Of a stretch of 64,000 nt of DNA, positions 9,095 to 19,730 are shown piece after piece. The notes below the pieces were generated by a model. It saw only the letters and a program-made list of their open reading frames with translations, did not search any database and had not been told where the DNA came from. Numbering within the stretch: the stretch's first letter is position 1; every line of letters starts with the position of its first letter. This DNA comes from Limnephilus marmoratus (lineage: Eukaryota; Arthropoda; Insecta; Trichoptera; Limnephilidae), in NCBI GenBank assembly GCA_917880885.1, contig OU862918.1, positions 30,217,988 through 30,281,987 on the forward strand, given 5' to 3'. The position numbers were made by a program, and so were the translations under genes.

Positions 9095-12000
9095 ATGTCA
9101 TTTTCAACCAACGGAAATGAAAATGGGTTTATTATGTCATCTATACAGATGAACATTGATAATCTGAGACCCCAAAAAACAAAAGCAGGTATTCCTAGGC
9201 AGCGTATGAAATGGACGAACGATGTCAATATGTTCATCGTTCGTTCATATTTTTATGTAACTAAACTAGAAACAGATATGTTATTGTATAGGAAAAAATT
9301 ACATTTACTTTTCTCACAAAATTTTCCGGTTGCCCAAGTAAACGAACAAAGATTAGCTGACCAAAAAAGGTCAATTTTCAAAAATAATTTAATTCCTGTA
9401 GTAACATTAAATGAGATAAGAAAAGAAGTAGCAGATAGATTGCAATTGGAGAATAATTTAGATCAAATTAATACGAGTAGTAATGTTATATTAGATGCAT
9501 TGAATGAAGATAGTTTAGCTAATATTCTAGTAGAAGAATCCAATGATATTAGAGTAGATTCAAATAACTTAGACATTATTCATAATCTTAGGGAAATCAA
9601 TATTGCAAATTTAAACTTACTAGATGATAATGTAATAGAATTAGCTAACTTGCTTCAAAATAATATAAATAGATATATAGATATAGAGCCCACAGTTAGA
9701 CCAAAATTACCAAAATTGCATACGTCAAAGAAATTATCTAAATTAATTTCTGAATTAAATAATTTAATTTTACCAAAAATAATATTTGACGATATTAGTT
9801 TTTTAGATCTTCATACAATAGTGTACGCTAGTGCTATCACTATATGTAATAAGTTAGGAGTTAAATTAATATCCTCTGATGATAGATCATATAGTTATAG
9901 TAAACCAGAATGGCAGATTAGATTAGAAAATGATGTAGTATTTTTAAGAAGTAGTATAGCTAGAGTAATTGAATATAAAAATGGAAATAGAAGTAGGAAT
10001 ATTTTGAGATATGTAGATGAAATTGGGAGAAAATTTGGTTATAGCATTGGTAGTAATAATAATGAAAATATAATCAATGATTTATTAGATTTATTAAAAC
10101 AAAAATTAGGTGTAAAAGCTAGTAGATTAAAAAGATATAATTATACGTATAATAAAAGAAATAATAATAGATTATTTCAGAAAAATGAGAAAATATTTTA
10201 TTCCAAACTTGACGATAAACAGAATATTATTTCGAATAATAATATTCCGTTGCCATCTGAATCAGATATGCGCGATTTTTGGACAAACATTTGGAGTAAA
10301 GATATAAAACATAATGAGGCAGGTAACTGGATAGAAAATGAAGAACTCAATTGTTCAGACATTGAACAAATGAGTTTTTCTGATATATCGGTTGAATTGT
10401 TAGCCAAAATTATAAAAAATACTCATAATTGGAAAGCCACGGGTTGCGATTGGATACATAATTTTTGGTACAAACGTCTAACTACTTTACATCCTCTTTT
10501 TGCAAAAAATCTTTCAAAACTTGTCAGAGAACCTCAAAATTTTCCTAATTTTCTAACTAAGGGCATTACTTATATGTTGCCTAAAAGCGAACATATTAAT
10601 AATCCCTCCCAATATAGACCCATTACATGTCTACCGACAATATACAAAATTTTAACCTCTTGCTTGACAGATTTAATATATACTCATTTGGATGAAAAAA
10701 ATATTTTATCTGAACAACAAAAAGGTTGTCGCAGAAAACATATGGGATGTAAAGAACAGTTAGTTATTGATTCTGTAATTTTAAAACAAATTCAAAATCA
10801 AAAGCGTAATTTACATACTTGTTATATAGATTATCAAAAAGCTTTTGATAGTGTCCCGCACTCGTGGCTAATCAAAATATTAAAAATATATAAAGTTAAC
10901 CCAATTATAATTAGCTTTTTGAAAAATATTATGTCCTTTTGGAATACAGATTTGCTAGTTAATTTAAAAGGTAAGAAAATAGTAGTACCGGGCATTTCAA
11001 TAAAAAGAGGGATTTTTCAAGGAGACTCATTGAGCCCTCTTTGGTTTTGCTTAGCATTGAATCCCCTTTCTAAAATGTTAATTAAAAGCAAGTTTGGAAT
11101 AAAAATTAAGGGTAATACAAGAGAGAGTAGTATAGTTTCACATCTATTATATATGGATGATATAAAATTATTTTCAAATTCTGAATCAAATTTAGAGAAA
11201 ATGATTAAGGTAGTTAAAATTTTTTCAGATGATATTAAAATGACTTTTGGTTTAGATAAATGTAAAACTATCCATATAGAGAAAGGCAAAATTGTAGATG
11301 GAGACGAGGGTATATTTAGAAATTTCAAAATTCAAAGTATGAAAGGGGATGAGGTTTATAAATATTTAGGATACCCGCAATCGAATAGATTAGATCACAC
11401 TAGTATTAAAAATGATATTAGGATTAAATTTCAAACTAGGATCAGAAAAATTTTAAAATGCAATCTATCTGCTAAAAATTTAGTAAAAGCAATAAATACT
11501 TGGGCAATACCTCTACTAACGTACTCATTTGGCATAATTAAATGGTCCAATACAGATTTAGATAGTTTAGACCGATTAATTAGAACTACGTTAACAAAAT
11601 TTAATTGCCATCATCCAAATTCAGCTATAGAACGAATTAATTTACCTAGAAATTTAGGAGGTAGAGGTGTAGTCAAAATAACATCTTTGAAACACAATCA
11701 GGTAGAAATGCTTAGAAATTTTTTCCATAGGAAAGCTAATAGCTCAGAAATGCACAAAATAATTTGCAAGGCAGATAGAAATATTACACCTTTAAATTTA
11801 TATGACGAGAATGCCAACATTCTTATAAATACTAACCAGGAATTATTAGATTCCTGGTCAAATAAAATTATTCACGCAAAACACTTCAATTATCTCAACC
11901 AAACGTATGTTGACAAACTTTCGTCAAACAAATGGTTGAGTATTGGAGAGTTGAGCGCAGAAATAGAAGGATTTATGCTTGCAATTCAAGATAGAGTCAT

Positions 12001-12706
12001 TAATACTAAAAATTATAGAAAGCATATAATCAAAGATATAAATCAAATTGATGATTTATGTAGAAAATGTTTGGCTTTTTCCGAAACTATAGAACATATT
12101 ATATCGGGATGTTCTATATTAGCGCCTTCCGAGTATACATTTAGGCACAATCAGGTTTTAAAAATAATTCACCAAAGTTTGGTAATTAAACATAACTTGA
12201 TTGATTGCCGTAATGTAGTACCTTATTATGAATATGAACCAAATTCATTTATAGAAAATGAATTTTATAAAATATATTATGATAAAACTATACCAACAGA
12301 CAGAACAATTAGTCATAATAGACCTGATATAGTTTTACATGACAAAATTAAAAAAATAACTTATATCATTGATGTAGCTATTCCAAATTCCTGTAATATT
12401 CAAAAAACTGTTTCTGAAAAAATTAGAAAATACACAGATTTAGGAAATGAGATTAAAAGAATTTGGCATTCTCGGACTATAAAAATATTACCATTTGTTA
12501 TTTCGGCCACTGGCATAATACCTAGGAATCTGATTCAAAATTTAAGCATATTAGATTTGTCAAAGAATTTGTATATAAAAATGCAAAAAGCAGTAATTTT
12601 AAATACATGTAGGATTACAAAAGATTTTTTAAATATTTATATTGAGGGATCAGTAGGATTTATAGGTTCAATTAGAAATGCCACAGAGCCGAACCCTCTG
12701 ATATGA
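9095..12706 (+). CDS. Non-LTR retrotransposon polyprotein: reverse transcriptase and restriction-like endonuclease
   Basis: A 1203-residue protein that would nick the target and copy the element RNA by target-primed reverse transcription. ATG at 9095 is the first in frame after the TAA at 9053. Residues about 36-110 (KWTNDVNMFIVRSYF onward) look like a helical Myb/SANT-type DNA-binding region. There is no C2H2 finger of the R2 kind. Reverse-transcriptase motifs: YRPIT, motif A D579 to D585 (DYQKAFD), motif B QGDSLSP, motif C Y686-M687-D688-D689, then YKYLGY. The knuckle is C989-X2-C992-X8-H1001-X4-C1006. The endonuclease has P1077-D1078, D1093 fourteen residues on, and E-K1109-x-x-K1112-Y1113. 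All catalytic residues are present and the frame is unbroken, so activity is plausible. Copy 2 has D, S and P where both truncated copies share E, P and L. Confidence 0.95.
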   Translation: MSFSTNGNENGFIMSSIQMNIDNLRPQKTKAGIPRQRMKWTNDVNMFIVRSYFYVTKLETDMLLYRKKLHLLFSQNFPVAQVNEQRLADQKRSIFKNNLIPVVTLNEIRKEVADRLQLENNLDQINTSSNVILDALNEDSLANILVEESNDIRVDSNNLDIIHNLREINIANLNLLDDNVIELANLLQNNINRYIDIEPTVRPKLPKLHTSKKLSKLISELNNLILPKIIFDDISFLDLHTIVYASAITICNKLGVKLISSDDRSYSYSKPEWQIRLENDVVFLRSSIARVIEYKNGNRSRNILRYVDEIGRKFGYSIGSNNNENIINDLLDLLKQKLGVKASRLKRYNYTYNKRNNNRLFQKNEKIFYSKLDDKQNIISNNNIPLPSESDMRDFWTNIWSKDIKHNEAGNWIENEELNCSDIEQMSFSDISVELLAKIIKNTHNWKATGCDWIHNFWYKRLTTLHPLFAKNLSKLVREPQNFPNFLTKGITYMLPKSEHINNPSQYRPITCLPTIYKILTSCLTDLIYTHLDEKNILSEQQKGCRRKHMGCKEQLVIDSVILKQIQNQKRNLHTCYIDYQKAFDSVPHSWLIKILKIYKVNPIIISFLKNIMSFWNTDLLVNLKGKKIVVPGISIKRGIFQGDSLSPLWFCLALNPLSKMLIKSKFGIKIKGNTRESSIVSHLLYMDDIKLFSNSESNLEKMIKVVKIFSDDIKMTFGLDKCKTIHIEKGKIVDGDEGIFRNFKIQSMKGDEVYKYLGYPQSNRLDHTSIKNDIRIKFQTRIRKILKCNLSAKNLVKAINTWAIPLLTYSFGIIKWSNTDLDSLDRLIRTTLTKFNCHHPNSAIERINLPRNLGGRGVVKITSLKHNQVEMLRNFFHRKANSSEMHKIICKADRNITPLNLYDENANILINTNQELLDSWSNKIIHAKHFNYLNQTYVDKLSSNKWLSIGELSAEIEGFMLAIQDRVINTKNYRKHIIKDINQIDDLCRKCLAFSETIEHIISGCSILAPSEYTFRHNQVLKIIHQSLVIKHNLIDCRNVVPYYEYEPNSFIENEFYKIYYDKTIPTDRTISHNRPDIVLHDKIKKITYIIDVAIPNSCNIQKTVSEKIRKYTDLGNEIKRIWHSRTIKILPFVISATGIIPRNLIQNLSILDLSKNLYIKMQKAVILNTCRITKDFLNIYIEGSVGFIGSIRNATEPNPLI

Positions 12707-12869
12707 AAATATCTGGAGTCGGTGAATTATATTCCCATTTGGTCTCTAGTAGGTTGACATGTTGTTCTTGTATTGTTTTGTATTTATAATACTTATATAG
12801 TGCAATTGCATAACGTGGATTCACTAGATGATCATTTGGGGAAGTGTATGAAAGGGTTTAGTTTTTCCT

Positions 12870-12942
<73 letters not shown>

Positions 12943-12982
12943 GGGTAAAATTTAACCCGGACATTTAAATCTGGTGCGTAAA
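12707..12982 (+). other. 3' UTR of the full-length retrotransposon with T70 tract
   Basis: The 3' UTR contains a 70-base T run at 12872-12941 between TTTTTCCTTC and GGGGTAAAATTTAACCCG. The corresponding run is 24 bases in copy 1, 78 bases in copy 3, and absent in copy 4. The element ends in TAAA rather than a poly(A) tail. Apparent polyphenylalanine open frames here are translations of the T run and are not genes. Confidence 0.85.
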
Positions 12983-13677
12983 AACGTAGTATTTATATAG
13001 CGCAGTTTTGTGATATTTCACTTCAAGTGCGCTTGATTATAATTAACTTAAAATTAACCTATAGTGTTCCTTACGAGTCCTTAAAAAATTAATTAAATAA
13101 TGTGAAATAACGAATATACAAAATATACAAAGCAATTCCTAAAGAACAATATTAACAACAATAGTGAGTGCTGTTTGGCACAGGACAATATATAATGATA
13201 AACCATCACGGTGCCATTCAACAAGAATCATTTAAAATAAATTATATAGAATAGGAGGCAGTTAACATTTAGAAATAATACAAAATCAGAGTGCACATAA
13301 AACTATAGTAAGGAGGTAATCGAAACCAAACAATTACCAGAAACTTGAGGAACATGACTTATTAGTGGATTGAAAAGGAGTTAAAATTCATGAAAGGTAT
13401 GATTTTTAAATAAGTTTGTTTTTAAAGCTCTTTTGAATTCAGCCAAGTTCTGGATATTAGTAAGAGCTGAGGGAAGTTTGTTCCAAGTGAGCGGGCCAGT
13501 TACACGAAAAGATCGATCATAGTAAACGGCTCGATTTGACCTAGAAAGTTCGATTAAACGATTAATAACATCTCGATCTGCTGACCTTAGAGTAAGCTGC
13601 CTATCGCTTAAGTTTTGTCGGACACATAGTTCCGATATATAGGCTGGCGCCATTCCTTGCAATGCTTTGAAGGTCAT
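12983..13677 (-). pseudogene. LINE ORF2 C-terminal fragment with 3' UTR
   Basis: Minus-strand codons 13677 to 13381 read VFKAL-like MTFKALQGMAPAYISEL, then DRSFRVTGPLTWNKLPSAL and FKRALKTNLF. This is the conserved extreme C-terminus of LINE reverse transcriptases (CR1/L2/RTE-like: pattern F.ALNG.AP.Y...WN.LP...FK..LKT.LF). The stop is at 13381-13383. The AT-rich 3' UTR would extend toward 12983, where it meets the end of the Dong-like element. It is 5'-truncated just before the SINE A copy at 13684. Confidence 0.75.
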
Positions 13678-13683
13678 TAATAA

Positions 13684-14125
13684 TAATATTGTTAATTCTA
13701 AAATTTTAAATGTGAGATTGACTATTATGACGGCTTGACAGTAGGGTGCAATGGCAGAATTGGTAAACGAACGTCCTGGATAGACAAAAGGTTCTGGTTT
13801 TTTTTTTCATAAGTTTTTATTCCAGTAAAAAAGAAAATAACATTTTCACTTACTTAACTAGAATATTGAATTATGTACTTTTTACATTATATTACATAGT
13901 TTTTACATTACATGGTTTTTATATTTCATAACCTTGGATTACATTAGATTGCAATACTAACATTTACATGATATTATATTACCATACGATATTATTCACT
14001 ATCACTACTTTGTTTTTTGTTCGAGGGTTCGAATCCCAGTTACAACCATTATCTTTTTCTGTTTTTCTGTGTCTTGTTCTCTTTCATATTATTATTATTT
14101 TCTTCTTCTTCAATGATAAAAAATA
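13684..14125 (+). mobile_element. SINE A copy interrupted by an insertion
   Basis: The 5' part (TTAATTCTAAAATTTTAAAT, GAGATTGAC) matches the 5' flank seen at 43790-43815. The tRNA-like block follows: CTTGACAGTAGGGTGCAATG, matching the 5.7 kb copy, then GCAGAATTGG as A-box side. It breaks at about 13797 and resumes at about 14023 with the B box GGGTTCGAATCCC. The body follows: TTTTTCTGTTTTTCTGTGTC, TTCTTCTTCAATGAT. The two halves flank a 225-bp insertion. Confidence 0.7.
13798..14022 (-). mobile_element. Short retrosequence with A tail inserted in SINE A
   Basis: On the minus strand this 225-bp segment ends AATAAAAACTTATG followed by ten A (T run at 13798-13807). That is a polyadenylation-like signal 10-20 bp before an A tail. 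It separates the A-box half and B-box half of one SINE A copy. It is therefore a younger retroposition, either a 5'-truncated LINE or a processed transcript. Its source is unknown. Confidence 0.55.
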
Positions 14126-14236
14126 ATCTAGCCAACGATCGTGTTATTATTGCCTCGTGTGTTCCGATAAATAATTAATTAATTTTTTTTATTTTTTTTT
14201 TATTTTAACTTTATGAGTAAAACCTCAAATTGTAAT

Positions 14237-14429
14237 ATTTAAATAAATGAAGACAATATAAGCGAAACTCAATCGAAAATCTGGAAACAGAAAAATCAGA
14301 AAAAACATATTGACACCTCTGGGACAATATGTTTTTTTGTCCCAGAGGTGTCAATATGTTTTTTTTATGATTTTTCAGTTTCCAGATTTTTGATTGAGTT
14401 TCGCTTATATTGTCTTCATTTATTTAAAT
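14237..14429. mobile_element. Foldback MITE, near-perfect palindrome
   Basis: Bases 14237-14337 are almost exactly the reverse complement of 14340-14429. The outer ends (ATTTAAATAAATGAAG) and inner parts (GACACCTCTGGGACA) match in both arms. The loop is only a few bases around 14330-14342. It is short, non-coding and highly conserved between arms, so it is probably a fairly recent insertion. Confidence 0.8.
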
Positions 14430-15248
14430 GAATTAATTAGCTACTGAGAATTGTACAGACCTCACAATTTGCATTCATTACCAGAAAAATCTGTTTTTGA
14501 TAAAAACGAAATAATGAGGCAAACATGTTTATCATTCAATTATTTAATTAGACATGTTTACCTATGAAAATCAGAAATGTATGTATTCCAGATCAAAGCT
14601 ATTGAACACCGAAAACAAATTTTCAGAAATATATTACATATTTTTATGACTTCTTTTTGGTAATAGAATTTCTGTGAAAAGTTCTGTATCAATTTTCCTC
14701 TTATTCAATTACATGAATAAAACATTAACCTTGCTCCACGAGAGTGCAAAATTATACGAAATAAATTACATCAAACAGCGAAAGTGTGTGAATATTATTT
14801 ACTCTGTAAATGAAATTAACGATTTAATGTTCAAACGAACAAATATAATTAGCATCATAATATTTTTGAACAAATTTAATGTTTCCATTATTTTATCCGT
14901 AATTTAAATTATTTCTAAATATGTTTTAATAAGGAAGGTAAAATTATATTTCTCTGAATACTTTTTTGAAGGAATACAATTCATGAAATGATTACTGTTA
15001 ATGAAATTTGCTGAAATTACTGTTAATTAAATGCCATTCGTTAAGAGCGTTTAATCAGCCAGCCGACAAAAATCTATATTTCGTCGAAAGTTGTTCTTAC
15101 GATCGTGCAGGGCGGTTACAATGAGAAAGATTAATTATTCTCCGTACCAGCTTTTTAAAATTATAACTCAATATTAATTTTATTTCATTCGAAATTTGCT
15201 TTGATTCATACCTACATCCAAAAATGCTGAAAGGCCTGAAAGGCCTAC
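14430..15248. other. AT-rich stretch, nothing recognised
   Basis: Only short AT-rich open frames without recognisable protein features. No repeat or inverted structure stands out. Confidence 0.4.
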
Positions 15249-15655
15249 AGCCGGCGTAGTCCAGCGGTAAGGCTCTTGACTACCACTCCGAAGGTCGCGG
15301 GATCAAATCCCAGCGTGGCAAATAAATTTTATTTGATTAATTTGTGTTATTTCACAACTTATTCATTTAAAATAATATATAGTATATTTGCGGCACGTTC
15401 CAGAGTGGAAGATACTCTCAGTACCGTCCTGGTGTAAGACCACCATTCAGAAACGTTGCTTGAAATGGCATTAGCCGTGTTTGGTTACCAGATCTGAATA
15501 GCCAGGTACTTCCCCACCTTCCTCTTCCCTATCTCCTTCCCCTCCCCACTGCCTTCAGCCTCACAACATACCCCAATTGGGGATGCCATAGTCACACTGG
15601 CTCCAGACGGAAGCAGTTGGGACTCTTGTGCGGTATTCATGTAAAAAAAAAAAAA
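15249..15655 (+). mobile_element. SINE B, essentially complete, tRNA-derived
   Basis: A tRNA-like head at 15249-15320 has an A box (TAGTCCAGCGGTAAGG, from 15257) and a B box (GGGATCAAATCCC, 15299-15311), the internal RNA polymerase III promoter. The body contains GGCACGTTCCAGAGTGGAAG, AGCCAGGTACTTCCCCACC and GGGGATGCCATAGTC. It ends TTCATG plus a 13-base A run (15643-15655). Partial copies lie at 39515-39790 (-), 41565-41707 (+) and 49370-49528 (+). A non-autonomous retroposon of about 400 bp. Confidence 0.8.
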
Positions 15656-16162
15656 CTGTTTAAATAATGTACTTTTGTAGTTATTTTTTGATTATAAATA
15701 TTTATCATTTTTCAATAATGTATAAGTTAGATAAGAATGTTAAAAAAATCTGAAATATATTAGCAAATAAATACACAAACGGACCAATTTTCCTCAAGAA
15801 ACACATGTACGTAGGTATATATTTTTTAATGATTTTGTTTAAACTAAAATTAAAAAATTAAATTAAATTAAAACTAAAACATGCGATACCCAGTATTGAT
15901 TTATTATACTGCATGATAATATGATTTGAAATGGGTGTGGTATAATACAAAATCTTTTTTGAAAATTTAACAAATCTGCCAACGACCTATGGTGTAACCT
16001 TATTATACTAAAAACATTTTTTTTCTCAAAATTTAAAACATGCGAAAAGAGTCAATTCGTCTAAAATCTGATTTAAAAATGACATATTTCTGGTTTTCTC
16101 TGGTAATACCCTCTAAAGTAATTTTCGTCAACCGTTAATAATTTTTACGAGTGTAGGCTGAA
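15656..16162. other. AT-rich stretch, nothing recognised
   Basis: Simple A/T-rich sequence including a small AAATTAAATTAAA cluster near 15850. No coding or transposon signature. Confidence 0.4.
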
Positions 16163-17033
16163 TAGTAATGCACACATGCTTGTAGAGCGTGAAAAAAAAG
16201 ACATTTAGAAGGGCTCCAGGTGGAACACGGAAGTGACATTCCTCCTCGATACGTTCGTGCAAGTTTGAGGTCATTGAATACATCCAGTGTATTTTGAGAA
16301 GCGGAAGTACGGAGACGTGCTTTAGTGTTATGTCAACGCAAGGTAAACAGCGTGCTGTTGTCGAATTTTTAACTGCTAGAAGATTGAGATTGAGATTCAT
16401 CGTCGTTTAAAGGATGTTTATGGTGACGATGCTGTTGATAAGTTTACTGTAAATCTATGGGTAGTCAAATTTCAAGATTGTGAGCCTGGAAAAGCAATAA
16501 TTGTTGATGAAACACACAGCGGACATCTGATCATTGGAACAAACGATAAACAATCCAAACTCGTCCACGATTTGATTCAAAATGACTGGCGAATCACTCA
16601 AAAGTATTTCACAAACCATTTGGAATATTCAAGAAACGTGTCAGCTTCATTGTTCAACAATTAGGATACCGTAAAATCTGTGGACCATGGGTATCACGCC
16701 ATTTCACAGACGAGAACAAACAGCATAGATTAAAGCCTCTGCAAAACCTGAAGTTTTTTTCCTCTACGCAAGAGACATCTCAAAGATAATCATTACACCC
16801 GGACGATGAGGTGAAGATAGCTGTCAAATCCTGGATTCGAGAAATGTCGGAAGAATTTTTCAGTTGTGTAATGAAAAAACTTGTTACACGTTGGGAGAAA
16901 TGGATTAGCCTTAACGGTGACTGTAAAAAACAAATATATAGTTTTGAAGCTTAAAAATCGTACTTTAATGTATTTTTTGATCAATTTTTCTATTTGTTTT
17001 TGTTCGTACATTACAAGCATGTGTGCATTACTT
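16163..17033 (+). mobile_element. mariner element, decayed and internally deleted
   Basis: Terminal inverted repeats AGTAATGCACACATGCTTGT (from 16164) and its exact reverse complement ending at 17032 enclose 870 bp. Intact mariners are about 1.3 kb, so roughly 0.4 kb is gone. The left end lies next to TA, as expected for this superfamily; the right TA is degraded. The interior holds transposase relics on the plus strand. Confidence 0.85.
16330..16965 (+). pseudogene. mariner transposase relic, catalytic core missing
   Basis: It starts MSTQGKQRAVVEFL at 16330. After a frameshift near 16395 it continues with EIHRRLKDVYGDDAV and an SGHL/TNDKQSKLVHDLI segment, the helix-turn-helix region. A decayed YRKICGPWV-like stretch follows near 16672 after further frame changes. 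It then jumps to VKIAVKSWIREMSEEFF and KLVTRWEKWISLNGD (about 16811-16920), the extreme C-terminus of mariner transposases. The DD34D catalytic region between them is absent. It cannot encode a working enzyme. Confidence 0.8.
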
Positions 17034-17201
17034 TTTATCCTTTCCTAGCATTTTATTATTTTACTTAAAACAGGAAACTTTACTACAATATGTAGAACGT
17101 AAGTTGTATTACGTATCCTAACTCGCAAATATAGTTCTGTCGGCGGCCGATCGTAAAATCAGGCGGATCATGATGCGCCTGGCCACATCGTGATCTGCTG
17201 C

Positions 17202-17418
17202 CATTTCACAATGTGCCGGGGCACACCACGAAAAGGCAGATTTACAACTAGGCGTATCGATCAAAGATGAACGTCCGAAATTCCGCCTTGCTATTCGCTT
17301 AGGCACATTCAAATAACAGTTGTAAAATGCACCAATAGATGCGCTGACTGCGCTTTATTTACGTTCGTGTGATAATAATAATGTGCCTAACTTACATCCG
17401 GTACATTGTGAAATGGTG
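17202..17418. mobile_element. Possible small inverted-repeat element
   Basis: CTGCCATTTCACAATGTGCC at 17202 is matched, reversed with three mismatches over 22 bp, by CCGGTACATTGTGAAATGGT ending near 17418. The interior is moderately GC-rich and non-coding. It may be a MITE with short TIRs, or two chance copies of a repeat in opposite orientation. Confidence 0.4.
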
Positions 17419-17599
17419 GCAAATATGCTTAGGTATTTACTTCACCTCATAGATATCCAAATTGATATGGTGACAAAACACGTGACCATATTTTTGTTTA
17501 GTTCGAGAATAGTTGGGTTAACCTATTTACCTTTTCTTTTTACAACTAATATTATTTTAATAACTATGCTAAACAACTAACAGTTAGTATGCTTTAAAC

Positions 17600-17850
17600 T
17601 TTCTTTATTTTATTTTATATTCTTTCTCTTCTTTTTATTTCCTCCTTTTATTTCATCAATTTTCTTTCTTTTTTTGTACAAATCATGTTCCACATGTTCA
17701 TACCCATAATCATTTGACTGTCCTAAAACGGAAATACTCCTAGTTGGGCAGTCAAAAAAATTTAATAAATTATGTATATAAATGTATAATCTTGTGCTAA
17801 ATAAACAAATAAAAAAATAAAATAAAATAAAAACTACGATACCAGTTGAA
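17600..17850 (-). mobile_element. Possible LINE 3' UTR fragment
   Basis: On the minus strand it contains TTTGACTGCCCAACTAGGAG, a short spacer, GGACAGTCAAATGATTATG, and then an A-rich tail (GTACAAAAAAAGAAAG). Related words occur at 49065-49085 and 55540-55570. It looks like a dispersed retrotransposon 3' end. No coding part is attached. Confidence 0.35.
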
Positions 17851-18935
17851 AAATAAAATTCGCTAAAGTAAGGCAATTCTTTGCAGCTCAGTCCATTGAG
17901 GAACTTTTCCATACAGAATCTAACATTTTTAAATGAACCGCTTGGTGTAGCGAAGCTAAAATTGAGTGAAGTGAGTAAGTTATAACACATTTTATAAAAG
18001 TGTGTACTAAATAGTGTAACCAAATATTAAAATTTGAAAAATAGACCGAACTTTTTTTACCCGATTTGGGAATTGTAGTTAAGTTTTTTACGCAGCCAGC
18101 AATTTGCGAAAAGGTGTAAAAAGGACCAGTAATTCGTAATCATTTTTATTTTCGAGGACTGAATAGTCGGTCATTGTTAATGCGAGTTGCCTGTATACTG
18201 TCAGATTCATTTATTGACAAATGACAGATAGGGGGACGGTCACGCCACCCCCGGCGCTCCCTCATTGGCTGGTCTATTAATTTGAACGTCCATGCTTTAC
18301 CTACATTATTTACATATTTTAAAGCGTGCACTATTCAGAATGCAAAATAACATAACCATATCGGAGGGTTAAATAAATATCTCACTTAGCCTTAAATATT
18401 CAGACTATTCAGACATCGCCGTTAGCTATTAGAATGGTTAATTTCTGTTTCCAGTTTGTGTCCAGAGCGTTTAACGGTATGAAACTTTGTCCTTAACTGA
18501 AAGTGACTGTAGTTCGGTGGACAAGCGGTGAATTCGGGCATTTAACTGCCCTACTTCAACAAAGTCGCTAAAATGTAATCCGATGATTTATACCGGGTTA
18601 TGTATGCAAAGTCTTCAATTTATTAGGTGTATATCTCATACAAAGTTTATCGTTCTTTGTAAGAGAAGAATCGGATGATAAACGGCCCGTATATTTCGGC
18701 TGTTCACGAGAAAGTTTTTTTGTTGCTTTTCGAATGTGAAATTGGAATATCTTGTTTGCTCTTTACAATGCAAGCTTTTTAAAATAAAGGAATATTTCTA
18801 AAAATATTTTAACATATGGTGCGTCTTTTTGGTGGTTCTTCTAAATAATAATTAAAATTCTCACGTTTACGGCCCACGACGCGACGGCACAAAAAGGCAG
18901 TAAACGTAAGTTCCTCCCCACAACAATGCTGCATC
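17851..18935. other. Stretch without recognised features
   Basis: No long open frame. A short GC-richer island near 18230-18260 (GGTCACGCCACCCCCGGCGC) has no recognised identity. Confidence 0.4.
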
Positions 18936-19157
18936 TCTTTCTTAGACATGAAATAATACTGAGACAAACGATGAGACACACAATGAACGTGTGTCTGTTT
19001 CCTCAAAGGAAAAAGAGTAATTATTTTCTTACATCTACCTCACTTGTATGAAAGAAATGAGACGCTTGAAATAGATTACTTTTTCCTTTGGAGGAAACAA
19101 ACACACATACATTGTGTCTCATCTTTTGTCTCACCAATATTCCATGCGTAAGAAAGA
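18936..19157. mobile_element. Foldback MITE
   Basis: Arm 18936-19021 (TCTTTCTTAGACATG ... GAGACAAACGATGAGACACA ... GGAAAAAGAGTAAT) is the reverse complement, about 85-90% identical, of 19073-19157. The 51-bp centre is non-coding. Total 222 bp. No obvious target-site duplication. Confidence 0.75.
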
Positions 19158-19730
19158 ACTTCAGCATTTTTCTGATTAGGAACGTACTTACGAATCCATC
19201 TTCAGTTACAATTTAAAAATTGCGAATAAAATCATTTTCTGGTCAAAAATATTGTATAATTAGTATGTATTTATCGTTTGTCTGAAGTCTCCCAAAACTC
19301 TTCTAGTTTTATAAATAATATTAAATTTATAGCAAATGCGAGGTCTTTTAAAATTATTATTAGTATTTGTAATTACTCTCATGTCATGTTTCCTATCGTT
19401 CGATTTAGTGATGATCACTCGAAGGTACTAATTCGATTAAGCTTACGAGCGGGAACAGTGTTTCAACTGTTTTTTCTCTTTCTATTCACGACAAGCTTGT
19501 CAATTTCATTAAGTCAATGAAATTAAAAACTGAATTGAGCGCAATGGGACGAAGCTCCAAAGCTTTCAATTCTGCTTCGTTATCGTTTTATTCTTTATTT
19601 ACCTCATAGCAATGTAGCTCCCCTACCCTCCATTAAAACTTCGACCTACGTTAGAAATAAAATAGTGTAAAACTTTAAAAAAAAAACAAAAGAATTTTTT
19701 TTTGCATTTTTAAAATATTTTTCTAAAGAA
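19158..19730. other. Stretch without recognised features
   Basis: AT-rich with one short open frame (19278-19520) that shows no recognisable domain and is likely accidental. Confidence 0.4.

Larger units (their letters stand above)
8604..12982 (+). mobile_element. R4/Dong-like non-LTR retrotransposon, copy 2, full length
   Basis: About 4.38 kb: a 5' UTR of about 490 bp, a single ORF of 1203 codons, and a 3' UTR with a 70-base T tract ending in TTTAAATCTGGTGCGTAAA. The gene order (N-terminal DNA-binding-like region, central reverse transcriptase, CCHC knuckle, C-terminal restriction-like endonuclease) is that of the R2/R4 type, which lacks an apurinic endonuclease. The TAAA end and the TAA context of its neighbours point to the Dong branch of R4, known for TAA targets in Bombyx. 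The 5' boundary is inferred from abutment with the 3' end of copy 1. The clade is an inference without phylogeny. Confidence 0.85.

Noticed and set aside
11017..11328. Minus-strand open frame inside the retrotransposon ORF (also at 6684-6995 and 21380-21679)
   Set aside because: Antisense shadow of the reverse-transcriptase frame; repeated only because the element is repeated.
12773..12955. Open frames encoding long phenylalanine runs (also at 23124-23315)
   Set aside because: They are translations of the T tract in the retrotransposon 3' UTR; no conservation of frame outside the shared repeat.
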